Source of the DNA: JBMNUL01 sp050946255
GTDB lineage: Bacteria; Actinomycetota; Coriobacteriia; Coriobacteriales; CADBOM01
Length of the DNA stretch: 5,435 nucleotides
Assembly (NCBI GenBank): GCA_050946255.1
Contig: JBMNUL010000171.1
Location: forward strand, 1-5,435
Direction: 5' to 3'
Shown here: positions 1-5,427 of the stretch, in pieces
How the letters are laid out: every line of letters begins with the position of its first letter
How positions within the stretch are numbered: position 1 is the first letter of the stretch
Made by a program: the position numbers and the translations under genes
The notes under the pieces: model-generated
What the model was told of the DNA's origin: nothing
Seen by the model: only the letters and a program-made list of their open reading frames with translations
Databases searched by the model: none

Positions 1-668
1 GTCTGGCCGTGGTGCTTCTGCTCGGTGACTGCGGCGCGCATCAAGCTGCGGTGCTTGTGGAGGATCGCCTTTGGAAATCCAGTGGTTCCGCTCGAGAAGT
101 AGATTGCCGCGAGGTCGTCGTCGGTGATCTCGATTTCAGGGTTCTCGGCCGTGAAATGACCGACCCTGATGTTGTAGCTGTCGGCGAAAGAGGGGCAGTC
201 CTCTCCGACGAAGTAGATGTGCTTGACGTTGGGGAGATGATCGACGATCTCCTCGATACGGCCTATGAACTCAGGGCCGAAAACAAGGACGTCCGCTTCC
301 GCCAGATCCAGGCAGTACTTGATCTCCTCTGCGGTGTATCGGTAGTTTAGTGGTACCGCAATTGCCCCAGCCTTAAGAACCCCGAAATAGATTGGAAGCC
401 ATTCCAGACAATTCATGAGAAGGATTGCCACCTTCTGCTCCTTCTTGACACCAGCGTCGATGAGGAGGTGGGCAAATCTGTTGGCACGGTCGTCGAATAC
501 CTTCCACGTTATCTCGCGGCGATACCGCTTCGTGGGATTGGTTTCAACCAGCTCGTACTCTCTCCAGGTAGTCCCCCGTCGATCGCGAATCTCGGGATTG
601 ACCTCTACAAGAGCCACCTCGTCAGGATAGTTGTCTGCATTTTCCTCTAGGAATTTGGTAATGGGCAT
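1..668 (-). CDS. Acyl-CoA synthetase (AMP-forming), N-terminal part, cut by window edge
   Basis: This encodes the first 222 residues of an enzyme of the adenylate-forming (ANL) family. Such enzymes activate a carboxylic acid with ATP to an acyl-AMP and then usually transfer it to coenzyme A in the cytoplasm. The diagnostic phosphate-binding A3 motif is present at residues 190-200 (YFSSGTTGFPK). Upstream of it lie typical family segments, such as residues 60-74 (D-RANRFAHLLIDAGV) and 97-111 (VLKAGAIAVPLNYRY). The ATG at 668 is chosen because an AGAAGGAA Shine-Dalgarno sits 7 nt before it. Residues about 24-52 form a charged stretch between the N-terminal region and the usual 'TW..FDDRANR' block that most relatives I remember lack. 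The C-terminal domain with the catalytic lysine is outside the window, so substrate (short-, medium- or long-chain acid) cannot be judged. The gene is divergent from the symporter at 999. Confidence 0.9.
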   Translation of the reverse strand, partial: MPITKFLEENADNYPDEVALVEVNPEIRDRRGTTWREYELVETNPTKRYRREITWKVFDDRANRFAHLLIDAGVKKEQKVAILLMNCLEWLPIYFGVLKAGAIAVPLNYRYTAEEIKYCLDLAEADVLVFGPEFIGRIEEIVDHLPNVKHIYFVGEDCPSFADSYNIRVGHFTAENPEIEITDDDLAAIYFSSGTTGFPKAILHKHRSLMRAAVTEQKHHGQ

Positions 669-998
669 TTGCGTTCCTTCTATTTTGTTTGCAATCCTGT
701 ATTAGTTTCCAACAATACAGTCTAATCGTCTGCTGTGTAATTTCTTTACCAAACGAAAATCAAGTATAGCGCGCTGTTCGGCACATTCTCATTCGATTGA
801 ACGTGAAAGACGCAGACGTGACCCATTCTTCACCGGGTTTAAGCATCCGCTTGGATATGCACATTCACAATTTGCACAAAATTGATAATCTCCTTGAAAT
901 ATTCTTTTTACTCGTTGGCGTATTCATTTATCCCGTTCTTAATTCTCAATCGGGGTTCATTCCCGCCAAAATCATTCAATCAATTCAGAGGAGAACAA
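669..998. other. Divergent AT-rich intergenic region between acyl-CoA synthetase and symporter genes
   Basis: This 330-bp stretch must carry the promoters of both flanking genes. No gene is visible: the ORFs crossing it have no Shine-Dalgarno or family resemblance. It holds the CTGTATT dyad at 697-720, an 8-bp palindrome AGCGCGCT at 768-775 and a small imperfect hairpin at 843-860 (ATCC-GCTT-GGAT core). I could not find a -35/-10 pair with acceptable spacing that I would defend for either gene. I looked for a glycine riboswitch, which often precedes AGCS transporters, and did not see its conserved core. Confidence 0.6.
697..720. promoter_or_regulatory. Dyad CTGTATT-N10-AATACAG in leader of acyl-CoA synthetase gene
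   Basis: Two perfect 7-bp arms (697-703 and 714-720) are separated by 10 nt. The inner bases continue the pairing as GTT (705-707) with AAC (711-713), leaving A704 unpaired. The element therefore reads as a 10-bp stem with one bulge and a 3-nt loop. It lies 28-52 nt upstream of the ATG at 668, just beyond the Shine-Dalgarno at 673-680. It could be a repressor operator or an mRNA hairpin in the 5' leader. Neither role is proven; no T-run follows it, so it is not a terminator. Confidence 0.45.
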
Positions 999-1001
999 GT
1001 G
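988..1001 (+). promoter_or_regulatory. Ribosome binding site fixing the GTG start of the symporter
   Basis: GAGGAG at 988-993 is followed by 5 nt and then GTG at 999-1001. An upstream in-frame ATG at 882 is possible but would add 39 residues of poor, non-family sequence and has no comparable Shine-Dalgarno. The residues after the GTG begin directly with a family-like amphipathic N-terminus and first membrane segment. Confidence 0.85.
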
Positions 1002-2708
1002 GATGTTCTAAGTGCTATCAGCGGGTTCCTAGATGCTGTGGACAATTTCATCTGGGGGGTGCCGCTGATGGTTCTGATCCTGTTCGGCGGGATTCTGCTC
1101 ACCGTGAGGTTGCATGGCGTCCAATTCAGACGACTCGGCAAGGCTCTCAAGTACATGATCAAGAACGAGGAGGGCGGTACCGGGGAGGTCACGAGCTTCG
1201 GAGCTCTATGCACGGCTCTCTCCGCCACGATTGGAACTGGGAATATCGTTGGAGTTGCAACTGCTATCTGCGCCGGGGGACCGGGAGCCATGCTCTGGAT
1301 GTGGATAGCCGCGTTGTTTGGAATGGCCACTAAGTACTCCGAAGGTTTGCTTGCCGTCAAGTTCCGCAGCGTCAACAAGAAGACGGGGCATGTTCTCGGC
1401 GGTCCGTTCTATTACATCGAGCGCGGAATGGGCCCGAGGTGGAGATGGCTTGCGAAGATGTTCGCGTTTTTCGGAGTTTGCGTCGGTCTTCTCGGTATCG
1501 GGACCTTCACCCAGGTCAACTCGATTTCCTCCGCCATCTTGGGGTTTTTCGATCCGGATAAATCTGCTGTGGCCTTCTCCCTTTTTGGAATGGACTACTC
1601 CTACGCCACTGTCATCGGCGGACTCTTCGTCGCGGTTTTCGTTGGTCTTGTCGTCATCGGAGGTCTCAAGAGGATCGCATCTGTTTCAGAGAAGGTCATC
1701 CCCACGATGGTGATCATCTACCTGTTCATCTCCATCCTCCTCATCGTATGCAACCTCGACAAGATCCCAGCTGCTTTCGTCGAGATCTTCTGCGGGGCAT
1801 TTGGACTCAAGGCTTTCGCCGGCGGGATGCTCGGATCGATGATGATCGCAATGCAGATGGGAATCGCCAGGGGAATCTTCTCCAACGAGGCTGGACTGGG
1901 ATCTGCCCCAATAGCTGCAGCTGCAGCTCAGACCAAGGAGCCAACTCGCCAGGGCCTGGTCAGCATGACCGGAACCTTCCTCGATACCATCGTCGTCTGC
2001 TCGATGACCGGCCTTTCGATCGTCATGACCGGTGCCTATCTCGTTCCAGGCCTCGAAGGTTCTGCCGTCACAACCTACGCATTCCAGGCTGGTCTACCCT
2101 TCATACCGCCCGAGGTTGTCTCGTTCATAATCATGCTCTGCCTGGTGCTCTTCGGTTTCACCACCATCCTCGGTTGGGATTACTACTCGGAGCGCTGCCT
2201 CGAGTACCTCACCAACGGCAGGATGGGTGCCGTCAAGGTCTATCGCTGGGTCTACATTCTCGCTGTTTTCATCGGCCCCTACATGACCGTCTCCGCAGTC
2301 TGGACCATTGCGGATATCTTCAACGGCCTTATGGCAATCCCGAACATGATTGCGCTTATTGCACTCTCGGGAGTCATCAAGAAGGAGACATTCGACTACT
2401 TCGGCAGGCTCAAGGCGGCTGGGGGAGTCGAATCAAAGATGGAACCCAGGGGCAAGGAATCCGACTGGAAGGTTCCTCTGCCCACTGGAGACGACATCGG
2501 CTCTGTGGCGGTCGTTTCGTTCAATGAGGGTGTTTCCGATGGCGCGGTAAGGATTTTCGACAACGCTTTGCGCTCTCTCAAAGAAATGACGCTCAGCTGC
2601 AGACGAACTTTAACACGCAAGGCGGAAAACTTTGTGAGCTTGCATATAAAAGTGGGGAAAATCTGCATTTCTCCACCAAGGTTAACTTATAAGATTGACT
2701 TTGCCTAA
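999..2708 (+). CDS. Sodium:alanine/glycine symporter (AGCS family)
   Basis: This 569-residue integral membrane protein belongs to the alanine or glycine:cation symporter family, which couples Na+ (or H+) entry to uptake of small amino acids. The family hallmarks are clear. Residues 72-90 (TALSATIGTGNIVGVATAI) carry the conserved binding segment. Residues 93-108 (GGPGAMLWMWIAALFG) closely match the family signature, with leucine where phenylalanine is usual. Residues 288-310 (GIARGIFSNEAGLGSAP followed by alanines) form the second conserved block. Many hydrophobic helices follow one another from about residue 15 to 460. The family core normally ends near residue 470; here about 100 further residues follow, the last 45 with different codon use. 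Exact substrate (alanine, glycine, D-alanine or other) cannot be read from sequence. The gene is alone on its strand and converges on the acetyltransferase 94 bp away. I see no T-tailed terminator there. Confidence 0.93.
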   Translation: MDVLSAISGFLDAVDNFIWGVPLMVLILFGGILLTVRLHGVQFRRLGKALKYMIKNEEGGTGEVTSFGALCTALSATIGTGNIVGVATAICAGGPGAMLWMWIAALFGMATKYSEGLLAVKFRSVNKKTGHVLGGPFYYIERGMGPRWRWLAKMFAFFGVCVGLLGIGTFTQVNSISSAILGFFDPDKSAVAFSLFGMDYSYATVIGGLFVAVFVGLVVIGGLKRIASVSEKVIPTMVIIYLFISILLIVCNLDKIPAAFVEIFCGAFGLKAFAGGMLGSMMIAMQMGIARGIFSNEAGLGSAPIAAAAAQTKEPTRQGLVSMTGTFLDTIVVCSMTGLSIVMTGAYLVPGLEGSAVTTYAFQAGLPFIPPEVVSFIIMLCLVLFGFTTILGWDYYSERCLEYLTNGRMGAVKVYRWVYILAVFIGPYMTVSAVWTIADIFNGLMAIPNMIALIALSGVIKKETFDYFGRLKAAGGVESKMEPRGKESDWKVPLPTGDDIGSVAVVSFNEGVSDGAVRIFDNALRSLKEMTLSCRRTLTRKAENFVSLHIKVGKICISPPRLTYKIDFA

Positions 2709-2802
2709 GTCTCGCAGGTTTGTGGGACTCACTTGTGAACTCGGATGACGAGATCGGACCCGTTGCCGAGAGCTTCTATCGCGCTTGTGCCGAGTTTCGT
2801 TT

Positions 2803-3342
2803 TTATCCTTCGAAAAGCTCAGTGTCGAACATCCCGGACGGCCAAGTTTTCTCCATAAAATCCAGGTACTTGGGCTGAGAGATTTTCTCTCCGCGGTAGA
2901 GCACGTCATAGACAACGCCGTCATAGATGACGCTGAAGTTTGCCTCATGAAAGTCGTTTCTCTGATAGAAGGACTTTCTGCTAAGCCTCTGCTCTAGATT
3001 TGGACACTCGACCTTCGTGCTCTCGACCTCTAGCACGGTTGTGGGCGTGTCACATTCTTTGACGATTGTCTTGAGAATTTTCGAACCGTAGCCCGAAGAG
3101 CGCTTTTCCTCTGCCACAGCAAGGTACATTACGTTCGAGATACCCATAGATTTGTCCGAGGCCCATTGCCCAAGTCCAACGAACTCTCCGTTGTCGATGA
3201 ATGCGGCAAAGGTGAGCTTCGGGTCTCTGGATATTTCGATCAACTTTGAGGTGTCGACCTGTTCATCAACCGGAAAGGCAGTTTTCATCAGAGCGTCTAC
3301 TTCTTCGATGAATCTTGAACCTTCAACTTCCTCGAACTCCAT
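2803..3342 (-). CDS. GNAT-family N-acetyltransferase
   Basis: This 179-residue protein has the length and layout of a single GNAT domain, which transfers an acetyl group from acetyl-CoA to an amine. The key sign is motif A at residues 72-95: a beta-strand VMYLAVAEE followed by the acetyl-CoA pyrophosphate loop R81-S-S-G84-Y-G86 and the helix SKILKTIVKE. A later segment at about 119-133 (RLSRKSFYQRNDFHEA) matches the usual C-terminal 'R.FY...GF' element of the fold, though with N-D-F in place of G-F. The ATG at 3342 is preceded by GGAGG (3351-3355) with an 8-nt spacer. The acceptor is unknown: GNAT specificity cannot be deduced here and the neighbours give no hint. It is divergent from the superoxide reductase gene. 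Assignment to the superfamily is good; anything finer would be invented. Confidence 0.85.
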   Translation of the reverse strand: MEFEEVEGSRFIEEVDALMKTAFPVDEQVDTSKLIEISRDPKLTFAAFIDNGEFVGLGQWASDKSMGISNVMYLAVAEEKRSSGYGSKILKTIVKECDTPTTVLEVESTKVECPNLEQRLSRKSFYQRNDFHEANFSVIYDGVVYDVLYRGEKISQPKYLDFMEKTWPSGMFDTELFEG

Positions 3343-3444
3343 TTAACGCGCCTCCGTAATAAGGTTGATCGGGCTTGTCTTGGCATTTTTCAAATACTTT
3401 ACAAATGAACTTAACATTTTTTCTTCAACTAACAACTTACCTTG

Positions 3445-3450
3445 TATAAT
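3445..3450 (+). promoter_or_regulatory. Probable -10 box (TATAAT) for the superoxide reductase gene
   Basis: A perfect TATAAT lies 113 bp before the ATG at 3564, in the AT-rich divergent region. The expected -35 position (about 3421-3428, TTCTTCAA) matches the consensus poorly, so the promoter may need an activator or be moderate in strength. It would start a transcript near 3457 and give a leader of about 105 nt. I see no PerR- or Fur-like palindrome around it. Confidence 0.55.
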
Positions 3451-3563
3451 CGAATTTGAAAAGGGCGTGGTTTGTTCCTGCATGTGCTCATGTGGCACGT
3501 CTGCGGATTGGTTGTTGCTGGAGCTCGCCGCGCGAACAAGAAAACGAGAGAGAGGATACGGAT

Positions 3564-3947
3564 ATGTCTCAGGTAAAGTTCTACAAGTGCAATATCTGCG
3601 GTAGGATCGTTGGGGTCATCGTCGATTCCGGATCTCAGCTCGTCTGCTGCGGACAGCCAATGGAGGAGCTCGTCCCCAACACTGTTGATGCTGCTGCCGA
3701 GAAGCACGTCCCGGTTATCTCAACCGAGGGCACCGCTGTCAACGTGAAGGTTGGAGAGGTCGAGCATCCGATGGTGGACGACCACTACATCCAGTGGATT
3801 TACATCAAGACCGAGCAGGGCGGTCAGCACAAGTCGCTCAAGCCTGGCGATAAGCCCGAGGCAGTTTTCGAGCTGGCTGGTGGAGACAAGCTGGTCGCTG
3901 CTTATGCTTACTGCAACAAACACGGTCTCTGGATGGCCGAGGCCTAA
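3564..3947 (+). CDS. dfx: Desulfoferrodoxin, two-iron superoxide reductase
   Basis: This 127-residue cytoplasmic protein reduces superoxide to hydrogen peroxide without producing oxygen, a defence typical of anaerobes; electrons normally come from rubredoxin. Both metal sites are complete. The N-terminal desulforedoxin domain (about residues 1-37) has C9-x2-C12 and the C28-C29 pair that bind the structural FeS4 centre. The neelaredoxin-like domain has the active-site ligands H48, H68, H74, C117 and H120, the last two in CNKHGLW. E46 and K47 just before H48 match the conserved residues that steer superoxide to the iron. Length is normal for a class I (2Fe) enzyme. The ATG at 3564 is preceded by GAGAGAGAGG (3546-3555) with an 8-nt spacer. 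Its transcription ends at a strong hairpin 40 nt after the stop. It appears to be monocistronic; no rubredoxin gene is adjacent in the window. Confidence 0.97.
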   Translation: MSQVKFYKCNICGRIVGVIVDSGSQLVCCGQPMEELVPNTVDAAAEKHVPVISTEGTAVNVKVGEVEHPMVDDHYIQWIYIKTEQGGQHKSLKPGDKPEAVFELAGGDKLVAAYAYCNKHGLWMAEA

Positions 3948-3986
3948 ACTGCAATTCTTCTATTGCCACTTGCCTGGATAAAATCT

Positions 3987-4022
3987 AAAGCCGTGGCCCG
4001 TTGTTGCAGGCCACGGCTTTTT
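3987..4022 (+). terminator. Rho-independent terminator, probably bidirectional
   Basis: Two perfect 12-nt arms, AAAGCCGTGGCC (3987-3998) and GGCCACGGCTTT (4009-4020), flank a 10-nt loop. The stem is GC-rich and ends in a run of five T (4018-4022) on the plus strand. It lies 40 nt after the superoxide reductase stop. On the minus strand the same stem ends in TTT followed by AGATTTTAT, so it may also stop transcripts of the 57-residue gene, whose stop is 22 nt away. It separates the two convergent units. Confidence 0.93.
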
Positions 4023-4043
4023 CTCATCGATTTTTCTCGGGTG

Positions 4044-4217
4044 TCACTTCTTCTCGTCGAACTCGTTTGATATCTGTGGCAGCGGAACACCAGTCTCCAT
4101 GGCCTTGGAAATAAGGTCCATCAATTCCTCTTCTGGCTTTTCGTTGTAGCCATAACTGATGCCCTCTCCAAACTGCTTCACATATTCTTTGACCATTTCG
4201 GCGAGTTTGCTGTTCAT
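4044..4217 (-). CDS. Small protein of unknown function, 57 residues
   Basis: I do not recognise this protein. It is soluble, charged and mostly predicted helical: residues 2-17 (NSKLAEMVKEYVKQFG) look like an amphipathic helix, a glycine/tyrosine turn follows (GISYGYNEKP, 20-29), then a second helix (EEELMDLISKAMETG, 29-43) and an acidic-lysine tail (NEFDEKK). There are no cysteines, no membrane segment and no obvious DNA-binding motif. The reality of the gene is supported by GGAGGT at 4225-4230 with a 7-nt spacer before the ATG at 4217, coding-like composition and a terminator-bounded 3' end. The same frame extends upstream to an ATG at 4262, but that start lacks a good Shine-Dalgarno and would place the dyad inside the gene. 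It lies 102 nt downstream of the NAD(P)H-hydrate epimerase gene on the same strand and could be co-transcribed with it. Confidence 0.7.
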   Translation of the reverse strand: MNSKLAEMVKEYVKQFGEGISYGYNEKPEEELMDLISKAMETGVPLPQISNEFDEKK

Positions 4218-4224
4218 GACCGCC

Positions 4225-4230
4225 ACCTCC
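4225..4230 (-). promoter_or_regulatory. Shine-Dalgarno deciding the start of the 57-residue protein
   Basis: GGAGGT on the minus strand, 7 nt before the ATG at 4217. In-frame ATGs also exist at 4232 (just overlapping this site) and 4262, but neither has such a sequence at the right distance. Confidence 0.75.
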
Positions 4231-4250
4231 ATGCCCGAATAGCATTTTCT

Positions 4251-4277
4251 CACTGCTCCCAATACATATTAGCAGTG
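4251..4277. repeat. Inverted repeat CACTGCT-N13-AGCAGTG upstream of the 57-residue gene
   Basis: Perfect 7-bp arms at 4251-4257 and 4271-4277. Within the spacer AATA (4261-4264) also pairs with TATT (4267-4270), so the whole can fold as an 11-bp interrupted stem with a CCC bulge. No T-run follows on either strand, so it is a poor terminator. It sits between the epimerase stop and the small gene and could be an operator, an RNA processing site or a leader hairpin. Confidence 0.5.
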
Positions 4278-4292
4278 CGATTCAAATTTCTC

Positions 4293-4323
4293 GTGAATAT
4301 CAAGTGAATTCAGGTGAATTCAG
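4293..4323. repeat. Short tandem repeat, GTGAATTCAG twice plus one diverged copy
   Basis: Two perfect 10-bp copies lie at 4304-4313 and 4314-4323, and a diverged copy GTGAATATCA at 4293-4302. The last perfect copy contains the TGA stop codon of the epimerase gene (4320-4322 on the minus strand). It looks like a small slippage duplication at the gene end. Confidence 0.8.
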
Positions 4324-5201
4324 GCTTGGACCCAATCTGGTTTCAGGAAAACCACACTGCGGCCATCAGAGACAAACGTCGTCGTGTGCCCTGTCACCAA
4401 CAGTCCCTGTCCAAGCGCTCTGGCAATCGAGTTGGCCTTTTCGATCGGGGTCACGAGATCTTCTGGTGCATCATCCGATGAGGACAGGCCGCCTTCCAAG
4501 ACCTCGTCTTCCGACACGGTCACCACCTTGCCGTCTAACGATTTCAGAACTTGGTCGAATTCATCCTTTGCAGCGAGCCTGTTCTCGTTTTTTAGAAGTT
4601 CGATTCCGATATCGACGTTCGTAAGGCTCCCGATGTGCATCCCGGCGTCTTGCAGGAACATCCCATTTTTCATGAACCCTATGGAGACGGTCAGGTTGGA
4701 GATAACCGCCTTCTCGGCCTCACCGGTTTCTCCGTTCAACCCGCTGTTGATGTCGACGCTGACGATCCTGGCAAGGCTAGAGTTGATGAACTCTATTGCC
4801 TCCCGTGCCCTTCCCCTGACGGTTCCATGGAATCCCGTGCCAAGGATGCAATCGACCATTGTTGAGGGATTTGACAGGAGAGGGTCGTCTTCGTCGAATT
4901 CTCGGATTGCAATTCCCAGTTCCTCTGCCTGTTGCCTGTAATATGACCCGTCTGCCGAAAGCTTTTCGCTCACGGTGTGGAGGGAGCAATCGAATCCATT
5001 GCGAGCCAGTATGCATGCCAAATCGTAACCGTCTCCGCCATTATTTCCCCCGCCCACCAATATCGAAGTGTGCCCCTCCCAGCTGGTTGAATTGTAGATT
5101 CCGCTGGCAGCACGGTGCATGAGCTCCCTGCTTTCAACCAAAGTCTCGATTGTGTGGGCATCGCTTGCTCTCATGTTTTCAACGGATATAACGTCTAGCA
5201 T
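4320..5201 (-). CDS. nnrE: NAD(P)H-hydrate epimerase (YjeF N-terminal domain) with C-terminal extension
   Basis: This 293-residue protein carries the YjeF_N Rossmann-like domain that converts the R and S forms of hydrated, damaged NADH or NADPH into each other so that a partner dehydratase (NnrD) can restore the cofactor. Supporting motifs are RELMHRAA (25-32), the nucleotide/K+ site GGGNNGGDG (50-58), VDCILGTGFHG (116-126, with D117), VDINSGLNGETG (149-160, where the family usually has proline at position 152), and TVSIGFMKNGMFLQDAG (171-187) with VDIGI (196-200). The epimerase domain ends near residue 210. The remaining 80 residues are far too short for a complete dehydratase domain (about 270) yet resemble part of one. 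ATG at 5201 follows GGAGGAA (5206-5212). The partner dehydratase is not in the window. The gene may be co-transcribed with the 57-residue gene downstream. Confidence 0.88.
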   Translation of the reverse strand: MLDVISVENMRASDAHTIETLVESRELMHRAASGIYNSTSWEGHTSILVGGGNNGGDGYDLACILARNGFDCSLHTVSEKLSADGSYYRQQAEELGIAIREFDEDDPLLSNPSTMVDCILGTGFHGTVRGRAREAIEFINSSLARIVSVDINSGLNGETGEAEKAVISNLTVSIGFMKNGMFLQDAGMHIGSLTNVDIGIELLKNENRLAAKDEFDQVLKSLDGKVVTVSEDEVLEGGLSSSDDAPEDLVTPIEKANSIARALGQGLLVTGHTTTFVSDGRSVVFLKPDWVQA

Positions 5202-5247
5202 TTACTTCCTCCGCCACTCAGCTGTCGATTTGAATAAAATGTGTTCG

Positions 5248-5275
5248 TTTACAAATCTGAAAGAAAAATTGCCAA
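5248..5275 (-). promoter_or_regulatory. Possible promoter of the epimerase gene
   Basis: On the minus strand TTGGCA (5275-5270) is followed after 16 nt by TGTAAA (5253-5248). The first matches the -35 consensus at five of six positions, the second the -10 consensus at four of six. It would give a leader of about 40 nt. In such AT-rich DNA this could be chance. Confidence 0.25.
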
Positions 5276-5410
5276 GAAGCTTTATTTCAATTGTATATAA
5301 TCAACTTGGTTAACACATATAAATCGCATTGACATGTGTTTTCTAAATATTGTCAGTTTTCAGTTTTGCAGTTCACACACTATACCGCTGACAGTGAGAA
5401 TACTATCCAG

Positions 5411-5427
5411 TTTCACAAAATGTGAAA
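5411..5427. promoter_or_regulatory. Operator-like dyad TTTCACA-N3-TGTGAAA
   Basis: Perfect 7-bp arms (5411-5417 and 5421-5427) flank a 3-nt spacer. This compact symmetry is typical of sites bound by dimeric repressors. It lies 210 nt upstream of the nnrE start and 8 bases from the window edge, so it more likely belongs to an unseen neighbouring gene. The half-sites are arranged opposite to a CRP site (TGTGA-N6-TCACA), so CRP is not suggested. Confidence 0.45.

Noticed and set aside
9..350. Plus-strand open frame of 113 codons
   Set aside because: It is antisense to the acyl-CoA synthetase gene, which carries the A3 motif in the opposite strand.
669..998. Glycine riboswitch in the symporter leader
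   Set aside because: AGCS genes often have one, but I could not find the conserved aptamer core or tandem aptamers.
882..998. Upstream ATG start for the symporter, adding 39 residues
   Set aside because: The GTG at 999 has a strong, well-spaced Shine-Dalgarno, and the added residues come from AT-rich intergenic DNA.
797..1333. Plus-strand open frame of 178 codons overlapping the symporter start
   Set aside because: It has no Shine-Dalgarno, its second half is out of frame with the clear AGCS gene, and its protein shows cysteine/arginine-rich shadow composition.
2709..2802. Terminator between the convergent symporter and acetyltransferase genes
   Set aside because: Only a weak 6-bp stem with a wobble (AGTCTC with GGGACT) is visible, and no T-run follows it.
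4384..4941. Plus-strand open frame of 185 codons
   Set aside because: It is the antisense shadow of nnrE, whose motifs and Shine-Dalgarno are clear; no ribosome binding site precedes the plus-strand frame.
3379..5276. Shared CTTGGCA(A)TTTTTC and TTTACAAAT strings upstream of the acetyltransferase and epimerase genes
   Set aside because: The first string lies in opposite orientation relative to the two genes, so a common regulatory element is unlikely; short AT-rich matches are expected by chance.
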